A DNA stretch of 64,000 nt from Terriglobus sp. TAA 43 (GTDB lineage: Bacteria > Acidobacteriota > Terriglobia > Terriglobales > Acidobacteriaceae), in the NCBI RefSeq assembly GCF_000800015.1, contig NZ_JUGR01000001.1, forward strand, positions 682,001 to 746,000, read 5' to 3'. Of this stretch, positions 48,214 to 58,018 are shown in pieces. The position numbers and the translations under genes were made by a program. Numbering within the stretch: position 1 is the stretch's first letter; each line of letters starts with the position of its first letter. A model generated the notes under the pieces. It was not told the origin of the DNA. It made no database searches and worked only from the letters and a program-made list of their open reading frames with translations.

Positions 48214-50580
48214 ATGCCAGACGTAACCTTTACCGTAGACGGCCAGCAGCTTACCGCACCCGCGGGCACGCTGCTCATCGACGCCTGCAAGGCCGCGGGC
48301 ATCCAGATCCCGGCCTTCTGCTACTACCCCGGCCTGTCGCTCCAGGCGGCCTGCCGCATGTGCGTCGTCCGCATTGAGAAAATGCCCAAGCTCCAGACGG
48401 CATGCACCACCCCCGTCGCGGAAGGCATGATCGTGCAGACCGAGACGCCGGAGATCGCGCAGGCTCGCAAGGCCACGCTGCAACTCCTGCTCGGCAACCA
48501 CCCGCTCGACTGCCCCGTCTGCGACGCAGGCGGCCAGTGCGAACTGCAGGACATGACCTTCAAGTACGGCGCGGCTGAATCGTTCTACACCGAGCCGAAG
48601 AACCACCGCGAAGAGCAGAAGTGGTCGCCCACGGTTTACTTTGATCGTCCGCGTTGCATCCTCTGCTACCGCTGCGTCCGTATGTGCGGCGAAGGCATGG
48701 ACGTCTACGCTCTCGGCATCCAGAACCGCGGCTCCTCTGCCGTCATCGCGCCGAACATCCCCGCATCGCAGACCGAAGACGGCCTCGCCAAGCTCGATTG
48801 CGAAGAGTGCGGCATGTGCATTGACGTCTGCCCCGTAGGCGCGCTCACTTCAGACACCTATCGCTACAAGACCCGCCCGTGGGAGATGAACCACGTCGCC
48901 ACCATCTGCACGCACTGCGGCGATGGTTGCAAGACCACCCTCGGCGTCCGCTCCACCACCGACGGCAGCGAAATCATGCGCGGCGACAACCGCGACAAGT
49001 CCGGCCTCAACGGCGACTTCCTCTGCAACAAGGGTCGCTACGGCTTTGACTTCGCCAACTCGCCCCAGCGCATCACGGAGCCCATGCTCCGCCAAGCCAA
49101 CGGCGAATTCAAGACCGTCACCTGGGACGAAGCACTCGCCTTCACCGGCAAGAAGCTCGCTGAAATCCGCGACGCTGGCAAGCAGACCGCCGTCATCGGC
49201 GGCAACCGCCTCACCAACGAAGAGGCCTACCTGCTGCAGAAGTTCGCACGCACGGTTCTCGGCACCAACAACATCGATCATCACCGCACGGCCGACTACG
49301 TCACACTGGCCGCAGCACTCGCAGGCCACCGCGACCGCTTCGCCTCGCAGCATGACAACGAGAACGCTCCTGCAATCCTTCTCGTCGGTGGCGACCCCAC
49401 CAACGAAGCGCCGCTGACCGCATGGAACCTGCGCACCAACGTTCGCCTGAACCGCGCCAAGCTGTTCATCGTGAACCACCGCGCCATCAAGCTCCGCCGT
49501 CAGGCAAAGAACTTCGCGCAGATCGACGAACTCGGTTACGGCGCAGCCGTTGAAGCTCTCACAAACGGCACCAGCGACGCAGCCCTCAACACCCTGCGCG
49601 ACGCCGTCAAAGCAGAGCAGTCGCTCGTCATCCTCATCGGTGACGAACTGCGCGGCGAATCCCTGAAGCGCCTCATCGATTTCGGCCTCTCGCTGCCCAA
49701 CACCAAATTCGCGCTCCTCGGCGACTACGTGAACGCGCACGGCGCAGCCGACATGGGCCTGCTGCCCGACATGCTGCCCGGCTACCAGCCGCTCAACGGC
49801 CAGCACAGCTTCGCAGCCGAGTACGGCGAGCGCTTCAACGCAACGCCCGGCCTCGACCTCGTCGGCATCTTCGACGCAGCGAACGCAGGCAATCTCGGCG
49901 CGCTGTATATCGTCAATGCGAACCCGGTAGGCCGCTACTCCATCGAGCCGGAATACCTGAAGAACACCTTCGTCGTCACGCACGAGATGTTCCTCACCGA
50001 AACAGCCAAGCTCGCAGACGTCATCCTGCCCTGCGCCAACCTCTACGAGAAGTCCGGCTCCGTCACCAACAGCTACGGCGACCTGCAACTCGTACAGAAG
50101 GCAAGCGACCGCGCCGGTGTCCGCACCGACCTGGAGCTGATCGTCCGCGTGGCCGACGCCATGGGCGCAAACATCCGCGAACTCGTTCCCTTCGGCAAGA
50201 AGTCCACGGGACTCCGCGCTGACCTGGGTCAGACCCGCGGCGCACAGGCTGGCGAAGCCGATCGTCACGCAGTATGGCTCACCAGCAACAACCTTGAGCC
50301 GAAGCTCTCGCCGTTCGATCCCTTCGCAGTACTCGATGAGATCCAGCGCCTCGTCCCGGGCTACGACCTGCTCCGTCTGCAGCTTCTCAGCGGCAACGAC
50401 CAGCACCTGTCGCCCGCAGCTCCGACAGACCTCATTCAGATCGCACCAGCACGGCGCGACCTGATCCTGCCTGCCGACGACACCCTCTTCACCTCCGGCA
50501 CCCTGGGCCGTTACTCGCCCAAGCTGACCGAGCTGGCTGACAAGTACGCTGTAGAACCCGCCGGCATCCCGGCTGACTGA
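48214..50580 (+). CDS. nuoG: NADH-quinone oxidoreductase subunit G
   Basis: 788 residues from ATG 48214 (an earlier in-frame ATG at 48175 falls inside nuoF). The N-terminal ferredoxin-type 2Fe-2S domain (C-Y-Y-P-G-L-S-L-Q-A-A-C-R-M-C) is followed by the His-Cys cluster and the 8-Fe region (C-I-L-C-Y-R-C-V-R-M-C; C-E-E-C-G-M-C-I-D-V-C-P). C-T-H-C-G-D-G-C and a molybdopterin-oxidoreductase-like domain lacking a catalytic role come next. It carries electrons from NuoF to NuoI. The fold is complete. Confidence 0.94.
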   Translation: MPDVTFTVDGQQLTAPAGTLLIDACKAAGIQIPAFCYYPGLSLQAACRMCVVRIEKMPKLQTACTTPVAEGMIVQTETPEIAQARKATLQLLLGNHPLDCPVCDAGGQCELQDMTFKYGAAESFYTEPKNHREEQKWSPTVYFDRPRCILCYRCVRMCGEGMDVYALGIQNRGSSAVIAPNIPASQTEDGLAKLDCEECGMCIDVCPVGALTSDTYRYKTRPWEMNHVATICTHCGDGCKTTLGVRSTTDGSEIMRGDNRDKSGLNGDFLCNKGRYGFDFANSPQRITEPMLRQANGEFKTVTWDEALAFTGKKLAEIRDAGKQTAVIGGNRLTNEEAYLLQKFARTVLGTNNIDHHRTADYVTLAAALAGHRDRFASQHDNENAPAILLVGGDPTNEAPLTAWNLRTNVRLNRAKLFIVNHRAIKLRRQAKNFAQIDELGYGAAVEALTNGTSDAALNTLRDAVKAEQSLVILIGDELRGESLKRLIDFGLSLPNTKFALLGDYVNAHGAADMGLLPDMLPGYQPLNGQHSFAAEYGERFNATPGLDLVGIFDAANAGNLGALYIVNANPVGRYSIEPEYLKNTFVVTHEMFLTETAKLADVILPCANLYEKSGSVTNSYGDLQLVQKASDRAGVRTDLELIVRVADAMGANIRELVPFGKKSTGLRADLGQTRGAQAGEADRHAVWLTSNNLEPKLSPFDPFAVLDEIQRLVPGYDLLRLQLLSGNDQHLSPAAPTDLIQIAPARRDLILPADDTLFTSGTLGRYSPKLTELADKYAVEPAGIPAD

Positions 50581-50601
50581 TAAGGACATAAGACAGCCGC
50601 G

Positions 50602-51654
50602 ATGCATCTGACAGACACGCAAATCTTCATCCTGCTCACGATCCTCAAGATCGTAGTGGTCCTGGTCATCACGCTCACCTCGGTGGCGTACACGGTTCTG
50701 CTCGAACGCAAACTCATCGGCCTGATCCAGAACCGCTGGGGACCCAGCCGCGTCGGCCCCTTCGGCCTCTTCCAGCCGCTGGCTGACGGCATCAAGCTCT
50801 TCCTCAAGGAAGACCTCATGCCCTTCGCGGTAGAGCGTCCGCTGTTTGTGCTCGCGCCCATCATTGCGCTCGGCTGCGCTCTGGTCTCCATCGCCGTCGT
50901 TCCCTTCGGCAACGTGTTCGTGTACCACGGCGTTGATCTCTTCCAGATCTCCGACATCAACATCGGTCTGCTGGTCGTCCTCGGCATCACCTCGATCGGT
51001 GTCTACGGCATCGCGCTCTCCGGCTGGTCCTCGAACAACAAGTACTCGCTGCTCGGCTCCCTGCGCGCTTCCGCCCAGGTCATCAGCTACGAACTCGCAC
51101 TGGGCCTCTCGCTCGTTGGTGTGGTTCTGCGCTCCGGTTCACTCCGCCTCCGCGACATCGTTGACACCCAGGCAACGCACGGTCTGCTGAGCTGGAACAT
51201 CTGGCCTCAGTTCCTCGGCTTCTTCATCTACCTGATGGCGGCCTACGCGGAAACCAACCGCGCACCGTTCGATCTTCCCGAAGCCGAATCGGAACTCGTC
51301 GCCGGATACCACACCGAGTACTCATCCATGAAGTTCGCCATGTTCTTCATGGCGGAATACGCGAACATGATCACGGTCTCCTGCGTGGCTACGCTGCTCT
51401 TCTTCGGCGGCGCATCCTCCCCGCTGGGTACCCTGCTGCCGGAAACCTTCGGTGGCCCGATCCTGATGCACCTCTTCCCCGTGCTCTGGTTCGTGTTTAA
51501 GGTCTTCTGCTTCCTGTTCCTTTACATCTGGGTGCGCTCCACACTGCCGCGCTTCCGTTACGACCAGCTCATGAGCTTCGGCTGGAAGTGGCTGCTGCCA
51601 CTCTCCATGCTCAACATCGTAGGTACAGCATTGGTGCTGGCCTTCAAGGGGTAA
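50602..51654 (+). CDS. nuoH: NADH-quinone oxidoreductase subunit H
   Basis: 350 residues, about eight membrane helices of the ND1-like subunit that lines the quinone tunnel. The R-K-L-I-G-L-I-Q-N-R-W-G-P motif and the loop F-D-L-P-E-A-E-S-E-L-V-A-G-Y-H-T-E-Y-S (near 215-235) are conserved. It is 21 bases from nuoG. The next gene would normally be nuoI, but here it is nuoJ 100 bases later, with no ferredoxin-type gene between. Confidence 0.96.
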   Translation: MHLTDTQIFILLTILKIVVVLVITLTSVAYTVLLERKLIGLIQNRWGPSRVGPFGLFQPLADGIKLFLKEDLMPFAVERPLFVLAPIIALGCALVSIAVVPFGNVFVYHGVDLFQISDINIGLLVVLGITSIGVYGIALSGWSSNNKYSLLGSLRASAQVISYELALGLSLVGVVLRSGSLRLRDIVDTQATHGLLSWNIWPQFLGFFIYLMAAYAETNRAPFDLPEAESELVAGYHTEYSSMKFAMFFMAEYANMITVSCVATLLFFGGASSPLGTLLPETFGGPILMHLFPVLWFVFKVFCFLFLYIWVRSTLPRFRYDQLMSFGWKWLLPLSMLNIVGTALVLAFKG

Positions 51655-51754
51655 ACCCACTGCAGGGCCTCGGTTACAATCAACACGGAACCGAAACCCC
51701 AGCAAACTGCCTTTTAACCGCTTCTTGCAACAGATCGAAGGACTTGCCGGAACG

Positions 51755-52261
51755 ATGCAACTCGCGCTTTTCATCATCTTTGCGGTGCTCTGTGTGGCCG
51801 GTGCGCTGAACTTTTTGTTTCAGCGTCACCCCATCAACTCCGCACTCTCGCTCATCGTCGTCATGATGTCGCTCGCCGTCATCTACTGGACGCTCGGTGC
51901 GGAGTTCCTTGCGGCCGCCCAGGTCATCGTCTATTCCGGCGCCATCATGGTGCTGTTCACCTTCGTCATCATGCTGCTCAACGCAGGTGAAGAAGACCGA
52001 ACGCGTGGCTCAAAGGCCGCTTACTTCGCGGGTATCCCGGGAGCCATCGGCGTCGTCGCCCTCCTCGGCTATACGTTCTTCCATGAGAAGGACACCCTGG
52101 GTTCCGTCAATCTCGGTGGCCATCTGAACAACGGCGTCAACAACATGGTTGAGATCAGCAAGACGCTGTTCACTGACCTGCTGCTGCCCTTCGAAGTCAC
52201 CTCGATCCTCATCCTCGTCGCCATCCTTGGCGCTGTGGTTCTCGCACGGAAGGAGCACTAA
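51755..52261 (+). CDS. nuoJ: NADH-quinone oxidoreductase subunit J
   Basis: 168 residues, five membrane helices of the ND6-like subunit. ATG 51755 is used; an upstream in-frame start at 51725 adds ten residues without hydrophobicity. The helix [23 protein letters not shown] contains the conserved Tyr in V-I-V-Y-S-G-A. A short acidic loop N-A-G-E-E-D follows it. The stop is 4 bases before the nuoK start. Confidence 0.94.
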   Translation: MQLALFIIFAVLCVAGALNFLFQRHPINSALSLIVVMMSLAVIYWTLGAEFLAAAQVIVYSGAIMVLFTFVIMLLNAGEEDRTRGSKAAYFAGIPGAIGVVALLGYTFFHEKDTLGSVNLGGHLNNGVNNMVEISKTLFTDLLLPFEVTSILILVAILGAVVLARKEH

Positions 52262-52265
52262 ACAC

Positions 52266-52568
52266 ATGGTGCCCATCTACGCCTATCTGGTTCTTGCCGC
52301 GGTGCTCTTCACCATCGGCATTGCTTCGTTCCTCATCAAGCGCAACATCATCACCGTCTTCATGTCGATTGAGCTCATGCTCAACGCCGTGAACCTGACG
52401 TTCGTTGCGTTCTCGCACGTGCATCACGCCGTGCACGGTCAGATCTTCGTCTTCTTCGTCATGGTGGTTGCCGCCGCCGAAGCCGCCGTCGGTCTTGCCA
52501 TCATCATCGCTATCTTCCGTACGCGCCAGACGCTGGACGTGGACCGCATCAACCTGCTCAAGAACTAA
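52266..52568 (+). CDS. nuoK: NADH-quinone oxidoreductase subunit K
   Basis: 100 residues with three helices (ND4L-like). Two membrane glutamates important for proton transfer are present: one in [12 protein letters not shown] (about residue 35) and one in [10 protein letters not shown] (about residue 71). The R-T-R-Q-T-L-D-V-D tail is normal. The frame is open upstream to 52149 in another gene, but ATG 52266 is the proper start. Confidence 0.95.
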   Translation: MVPIYAYLVLAAVLFTIGIASFLIKRNIITVFMSIELMLNAVNLTFVAFSHVHHAVHGQIFVFFVMVVAAAEAAVGLAIIIAIFRTRQTLDVDRINLLKN

Positions 52569-52589
52569 GCGGAGACGAGATACATACCG

Positions 52590-54683
52590 ATGCCCGCACA
52601 TCTGCTCTGGCTATTCCCGCTGCTTCCCTTCACCGGCTTTCTGCTGAACGGCACCATTGGCCGTAAGCTGCCCAAGGCCGGTGTCGCAGCTATCGCACTT
52701 TTCTTCACCGCCATCCCGGCCCTGCTGTGGATGTGGCTCTGGTTCTTCATGCGCTCGCATGAATTGCTTCAGGTCACCGCAGCCTCGCGCCCCTGGATTG
52801 AGACCGCAGCATTCAGCGTGCGCTTCGCCCTCACGGTCGATCACCTCACGCTCATCATGCTCGGCGTCATCACCTGCGTCGGCTTCCTCATCCACATCTA
52901 CTCCACCGGCTACATGGCAGACGACGAGGGTTACTGGCGCTTCTTCGCCTACCTGAACCTCTTCATGTTCTTCATGTTGACGTTGGTGCTGGCAGAGAGC
53001 TTCCTGCTCCTCTTCGTCGGTTGGGAAGGCGTGGGCCTAGCTTCCTACCTGCTCATCGGCTTCTATTGGAAGAAGCCCTCCGCCAACAACGCAGGCAAGA
53101 AGGCGTTCGTCGTCAACCGCGTGGGCGACTTCGGCTTCCTCCTCGCAATGTTCCTGCTCATCAACCACTTCGGTACGCTGAGCTTCACGCAGGTCTTCGC
53201 TGCCATCCAGCGTCAGCCGGAACTGCACGGCGGCTTCCTCACCGCGATCGCACTGCTGCTCGTCGTCGGTGCCGCTGGTAAGTCCGCACAGATTCCTCTC
53301 TACGTCTGGCTGCCGGACGCAATGGAAGGCCCCACACCGGTTTCGGCACTGATCCACGCCGCAACCATGGTCACCGCAGGCGTCTACCTCGTGGCTCGCT
53401 CGCACGTGTTGTTTGACCGTTCGCCCTTCGCACTCGGCGTAGTCGCCATCATCGGCGCGGCAACGGCACTCTTCGCAGCCACCATCGGCGCAGTGCAGCA
53501 CGACATCAAGCGCGTCCTCGCTTACTCCACCATCTCGCAGCTTGGCTACATGTTCCTCGGCTGCGGTGTTGCAGCGTATGGCGCGGCAGTCTTCCATCTC
53601 ATGACGCATGCCTTCTTCAAGGCACTTCTCTTCCTCGCAGCGGGCTCGGTCATCCACGCCCTCTCCGGCGAGCAGGACATGCGTGTCATGGGCGGCCTGC
53701 GCAAACGCATCCCCGTCACCTTCTGGACCATGACGATGGGCGTTATCGCCATCGCAGGTATCTGGCCCTTCGCTGGATTCTTCTCCAAGGACGAGATCCT
53801 CTGGCAGACCTTCTCCCACACGGAGAACCCGCTGCACTACCTGCTGTGGGCCGTCGGCCTCATCACCGCGGGCCTGACCTCGTTCTACATGTTCCGCCTC
53901 TGGTTCAAGACCTTCTTCGGAACAGAGCGCTTTGACGAACACAACCTCGGCGACGCTCACGGTCACGATTCTCTCGCGCAGCACGGTGCCGCAGTTCATT
54001 CCCGTCACGACACAACGCTGGTGATGGAAGCCGAACACGACGACAGCCAGTCCGCACACGGCCACCACGGCGTCCACGAATCTCCGTGGGTCATGCTCGG
54101 ACCTCTTGCGATCCTCGCCGCGCTCTCCATCATCGGTGGATGGGTTGGCGTTCCCGCAGCGCAGCACGGCCACGACGAAATCGGTGCGTTCCTCGCACCA
54201 GTCTTCGCACCGGCCATGGAAGGCGCACACGCCGCCGCAGAAGAAACCGCATCACGCGGCATGGAACTCGGCCTCGCTGCTGTCTCCCTGCTGACCGCGG
54301 TCGCAGGCTTCCTCGCCGCCTACTTCTTCTATTACAAGAAGCCCGGAACGCTCGGCGCAAAGGCCACGAACAACCTGCTCTACAAGCTCGTCTCTAACAA
54401 GTACTACGTCGACGAGATCTACCACTACGCCATCGTCACTCCGATCCTTGTCTTCTCACGCCTCATCCTTGGCGCGCTGATTGATGGCGGACTCGTCAGC
54501 GGTAGCGGCGCTCTTGCAGCATTCCTCACCCGCCAGGCTGGCAACGGCACACGCCGCATGCAGTCCGGCAACATTCGTTCTTACGCAGGATGGCTCGCTG
54601 CCGGAGCCGCAGCCGTCATCCTGCTGATGACCTACACCGCATTGACCGAGCACGCCACTAAAGCGGCGTTGCACCTCAAGTAA
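52590..54683 (+). CDS. nuoL: NADH-quinone oxidoreductase subunit L
   Basis: 697 residues, an antiporter-like subunit with about 16 helices plus the long lateral helix. Key residues lie in W-E-G-V-G-L-A-S-Y-L-L-I-G-F-Y and L-P-D-A-M-E-G-P-T-P-V-S-A-L-I-H-A-A-T-M-V-T-A-G-V. An extra loop (about 450-495) is rich in His and Asp and makes the protein longer than E. coli NuoL. The tail beyond it carries the lateral helix. 21 bases separate it from nuoK. Confidence 0.95.
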   Translation: MPAHLLWLFPLLPFTGFLLNGTIGRKLPKAGVAAIALFFTAIPALLWMWLWFFMRSHELLQVTAASRPWIETAAFSVRFALTVDHLTLIMLGVITCVGFLIHIYSTGYMADDEGYWRFFAYLNLFMFFMLTLVLAESFLLLFVGWEGVGLASYLLIGFYWKKPSANNAGKKAFVVNRVGDFGFLLAMFLLINHFGTLSFTQVFAAIQRQPELHGGFLTAIALLLVVGAAGKSAQIPLYVWLPDAMEGPTPVSALIHAATMVTAGVYLVARSHVLFDRSPFALGVVAIIGAATALFAATIGAVQHDIKRVLAYSTISQLGYMFLGCGVAAYGAAVFHLMTHAFFKALLFLAAGSVIHALSGEQDMRVMGGLRKRIPVTFWTMTMGVIAIAGIWPFAGFFSKDEILWQTFSHTENPLHYLLWAVGLITAGLTSFYMFRLWFKTFFGTERFDEHNLGDAHGHDSLAQHGAAVHSRHDTTLVMEAEHDDSQSAHGHHGVHESPWVMLGPLAILAALSIIGGWVGVPAAQHGHDEIGAFLAPVFAPAMEGAHAAAEETASRGMELGLAAVSLLTAVAGFLAAYFFYYKKPGTLGAKATNNLLYKLVSNKYYVDEIYHYAIVTPILVFSRLILGALIDGGLVSGSGALAAFLTRQAGNGTRRMQSGNIRSYAGWLAAGAAAVILLMTYTALTEHATKAALHLK

Positions 54684-54700
54684 GGAGAGCGCGAGGACCA

Positions 54701-56326
54701 ATGACAATAAACGACCTCATCCTGACGCTGATTCTCCTCACGCCGCTGGCCGGAGTCGCAATTCTTGCGCTTCTGCCGCAGCGCGGTAAATCGCACCAGT
54801 GGGTAGCGCTCATCATCACGCTGCTTACCTTCGTCTTCACACTGCACCTGCCCGTCAACTTCCATCAGGCGCAGACGGTGATCGCACCGGGCAGCCGCGT
54901 TCTGAACTTCGCCTTCGAGTTCGACCGCATCTGGATTCCCTCGCCGATCATTCACTATCACGTCGGCGTCGATGGCCTCTCCATGTGGCTCATCGTCCTC
55001 AGCGGTCTCCTTGCTCCGCTCGGCGTTCTCGCCTCATGGCGCACGATCGCCAGCCGCCAGAAGCTTTTCTACTCGCTGTTCCTTCTGCAGCAGGTGGCCA
55101 TCCTCGGCCTCTTCATGTCGCTGGACCTCTTCCTGTTCTATGCATTCTTTGAACTGGCCCTGGTCCCCATGACGCTGCTGATCGCCATCTACGGTCGCAC
55201 CGGCAACCGTCAGAAGGCCGCGATGAAGTACTTCCTGTACAACTTCATCCCGTCAGCGATCCTTCTCGTAGGCGTGATCTGGATCTATGCCAAGACCAGC
55301 ACCTTCCAGATCCCGCACCTCCTCACGCTCGCTGCCAACCACGGCATCAACGGCACCTCTGCCGGCATGTGGCTCGCTTCCCTGGCCTTCCTGATCGCCT
55401 TCGCAGTGAAGATTCCCATCTTCCCACTGCACGGCTGGCTCTCGGACGCCATCAGCGAAGCACCCACCGCAGCCGTCATGATCCTCGCCGGTAAGATCGG
55501 CCTCTACTCCCTGCTGCGCTTCTCCTTCGGCATCTTCCCGGAGCAGTCGCACCGCATCGCTCCGTTGATGATCGCGCTCGGTGCCATCGGCATCGTCTAC
55601 GGCGCATGCGTCGCTCTCATCCAGGACGATCTCAAGCGCCTCGCCGCTTTCTCCACTCTCGGCCACCTGTCCTTCATCACACTGGGCATCTTCACCTTCA
55701 CGGTGAACGGCCTCGACGGCGGCATGTACCAGATCCTGAACCACGGTATCTCTGGCGGCGCGCTTTTCCTGCTGATGGGCTTCCTCTACGAGCGCTACGG
55801 CACCTACGACATGCGCGAACTCGGCGGCATCGCAGGCAAGCTACCGTGGATGGTCACGCTCTTCGTCATCACCGCGCTGTCCAACGTAGGCTTGCCCATG
55901 CTGAACAGCTTCGTCGGCGAATTCCTCATCCTCTCCGGCACCGCTGGCAACACGTTGACCAAATGCCCGTGGCTCTGGACGACCATCGCCACCAGCGGCG
56001 TCATCTTCGCTGCGGCATACCTGCTCACCATGATCCAGCGTGTCTTCTACGCAAACCTCGGTGCCACCACCTCCGAAACAACTGGATGGGACATCACGCC
56101 GCGCGAACACCTCGCACTGTGGCCGCTGGTTGCGCTGTTCCTGTACATGGGCCTCTCTTCGCCCACCTTCACGCGTTCGCTCGATCCGCTCGGCGTCCAC
56201 TACTCCGGCTACACACCTGCTCCTGCGGACACCATCCGCAAGGTAGAAGCCGAGACGTATTCGCAGAGCCTCCCTGCCAACACCACTGCCGTTGCTTCGG
56301 CCATTCGCACAGGAGACGCACGCTAA
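54701..56326 (+). CDS. nuoM: NADH-quinone oxidoreductase subunit M
   Basis: 541 residues, antiporter-like subunit with about 14 helices. The conserved Glu in F-F-E-L-A-L-V-P-M-T-L-L-I and Lys in K-I-P-I-F-P-L-H-G-W-L-S-D-A are intact. L-P-M-L-N-S-F-V-G-E-F is near the C-terminal part. It lies between nuoL (17-base gap) and nuoN (1-base gap). One proton channel per antiporter subunit is expected. Confidence 0.96.
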   Translation: MTINDLILTLILLTPLAGVAILALLPQRGKSHQWVALIITLLTFVFTLHLPVNFHQAQTVIAPGSRVLNFAFEFDRIWIPSPIIHYHVGVDGLSMWLIVLSGLLAPLGVLASWRTIASRQKLFYSLFLLQQVAILGLFMSLDLFLFYAFFELALVPMTLLIAIYGRTGNRQKAAMKYFLYNFIPSAILLVGVIWIYAKTSTFQIPHLLTLAANHGINGTSAGMWLASLAFLIAFAVKIPIFPLHGWLSDAISEAPTAAVMILAGKIGLYSLLRFSFGIFPEQSHRIAPLMIALGAIGIVYGACVALIQDDLKRLAAFSTLGHLSFITLGIFTFTVNGLDGGMYQILNHGISGGALFLLMGFLYERYGTYDMRELGGIAGKLPWMVTLFVITALSNVGLPMLNSFVGEFLILSGTAGNTLTKCPWLWTTIATSGVIFAAAYLLTMIQRVFYANLGATTSETTGWDITPREHLALWPLVALFLYMGLSSPTFTRSLDPLGVHYSGYTPAPADTIRKVEAETYSQSLPANTTAVASAIRTGDAR

Positions 56327-56327
56327 G

Positions 56328-57878
56328 ATGCTCGAATCGCTCTCCAACAACGTCACGGCCCTTCTGCCGGAGTATGTCCTCACCCTCGTCGGTGTGATCA
56401 TCATGCTGGTCGAACCGCTGCTGCCTGCTGGCAAGTCCCGTCGTTCCCTCGGCTGGTTCGCCGTCCTCGGCACGCTCGTCACCACTGGCCTCACGCTCTG
56501 GCAGCTTCACCTGGGCATCCTGAATGCCTTCAGCGACTCCATCCGCGTCGACGCCTACTCCGTCTTCTTCCAGGTCGTCATCTGCTTCGTGGTCGTCGTC
56601 TCGCTGCTTTCCTCGCTGGACTTCCTCGACGGTAATAACAGCCACGCGGGCGAATACTACGCACTCTCCTGCTTCGCCGCCGTCGGCATGATGCTCATGT
56701 GCTGCTCCACCGAGCTGCTCATGGTCTTCATTGGACTTGAGATCTCGTCCATCTCCACCTACATCATGGCGGGCTACCGCAAGACCGAAGCCAGCGCGAC
56801 CGAAAGCTCGCTGAAGTACTTCCTGCTCGGCTCTTTCGCCACGGCCTTCTTCCTCTACGGCATCGCCCTCACGTTCGGGGCCACAGGCTCCACCAACATC
56901 AACGTTGTCGCCAACGTCATCACGCACACCAACACACCGGTTCTCGCGATCGTCGCCGTCGCCATGATCATCATCGGCATCGGCTTCAAGGTCTCCGCGG
57001 CTCCCTTCCATGTCTGGACTCCGGACGTCTACCAGGGAGCACCGCCGCCGGTCGTTGGCATGATGTCCACCGCGCCCAAGGCCGCAGCCTTCGCCGTCCT
57101 TCTGCGCATCCTCTTCTCGGGCTACGCCATCTACCAGCCGCGCTGGTCCATCCTCATGGCTGTCATCGCCACGCTGTCCATGTGCATCGGCAACCTCGGT
57201 GCCCTGCTGCAGCGCGACGTCAAGCGCATGCTCGCATACTCGTCCATCGCACACGCGGGATACCTCATCTGCGCCTTCACCGCGCTCCCTACGGACGGCA
57301 TCGCAGCAGCCGCGGTGTATTCCGCTGCTTACGCCGCCATGAACGTCGGTGCCTTCACCGTCATCACGCTCATCTCCGGCTACAAAGAAACCGTCCGCAC
57401 CGGCGAAGACTACACCGGCATGGCGCTCCGCCACCCCGTTCTCGGCGCAGCACTCAGCTTCTTCCTGCTGTCCATGATCGGTATTCCCTTCACCGGCGGC
57501 TTCTTCGCCAAGTTCTACGTCTTCACCGGCGTCCTGCACGCAGGCCACGTGAAGCTGGCCATCATCGGCCTCGCGAACTCCGGCGTCGCCTGCTACTACT
57601 ACCTGCGCCTGATCATCCGCCTGTACAGCACACCGCAGCCCAACGAACCCACCTCCGGCAGCTTCACCGCCGCAGGCCGTCCGGACACGCTGTTCACGCA
57701 TGAAGACGGTCGCCGCTTCCCCGGCTACATCGCACTCGCTGCCGCAGTCATCGCCACCCTGGTACTCGGCGTATGGCCCGGCCGCTTCGTTGCCACGGCA
57801 CGCACCGCAGCCATCGCAACAGCACCCGCAGGCGACGCCACACAAAACACCGTGAACGATCCGGAAGCTCTCCGCTAA
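56328..57878 (+). CDS. nuoN: NADH-quinone oxidoreductase subunit N
   Basis: 516 residues from ATG 56328; the start immediately follows the nuoM stop. Conserved segments include the Glu helix L-L-M-V-F-I-G-L-E-I-S-S-I-S-T-Y and G-F-K-V-S-A-A-P-F-H-V-W-T-P-D-V-Y-Q-G-A-P. S-M-I-G-I-P-F-T-G-G-F-F-A-K-F-Y closes the core. The last gene of the complex I run; a UUCG terminator follows. The tail is Ala/Thr-rich. Confidence 0.96.
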   Translation: MLESLSNNVTALLPEYVLTLVGVIIMLVEPLLPAGKSRRSLGWFAVLGTLVTTGLTLWQLHLGILNAFSDSIRVDAYSVFFQVVICFVVVVSLLSSLDFLDGNNSHAGEYYALSCFAAVGMMLMCCSTELLMVFIGLEISSISTYIMAGYRKTEASATESSLKYFLLGSFATAFFLYGIALTFGATGSTNINVVANVITHTNTPVLAIVAVAMIIIGIGFKVSAAPFHVWTPDVYQGAPPPVVGMMSTAPKAAAFAVLLRILFSGYAIYQPRWSILMAVIATLSMCIGNLGALLQRDVKRMLAYSSIAHAGYLICAFTALPTDGIAAAAVYSAAYAAMNVGAFTVITLISGYKETVRTGEDYTGMALRHPVLGAALSFFLLSMIGIPFTGGFFAKFYVFTGVLHAGHVKLAIIGLANSGVACYYYLRLIIRLYSTPQPNEPTSGSFTAAGRPDTLFTHEDGRRFPGYIALAAAVIATLVLGVWPGRFVATARTAAIATAPAGDATQNTVNDPEALR

Positions 57879-57898
57879 ATCTCAGTAACCATCAAACA

Positions 57899-57930
57899 GG
57901 TGGGGTGCTTCGGCACCCCATCTTTCGTTT
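57899..57930 (+). terminator. UUCG-loop terminator after nuoN
   Basis: TGGGGTGC-TTCG-GCACCCCA (57901-57920), an 8-bp GC-rich stem with a TTCG tetraloop, followed by TCTTTCGTTT. It closes the nuoE-N transcript about 22 bases after the stop. Confidence 0.9.
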
Positions 57931-58018
57931 GGGCTCAGATACGCGAACGACTCGGTCTATGTCGAATGAACCTCACTGACTGATAACGTTAGTTGCGCGC
58001 AATCGCGAGGAGAAAGCA

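Noticed and set aside
48850-50928. 692-codon open frame on the minus strand opposite nuoG
   Set aside because: Shadow of a GC-biased gene; no start signal, no recognisable domain, and nuoG is unambiguous.
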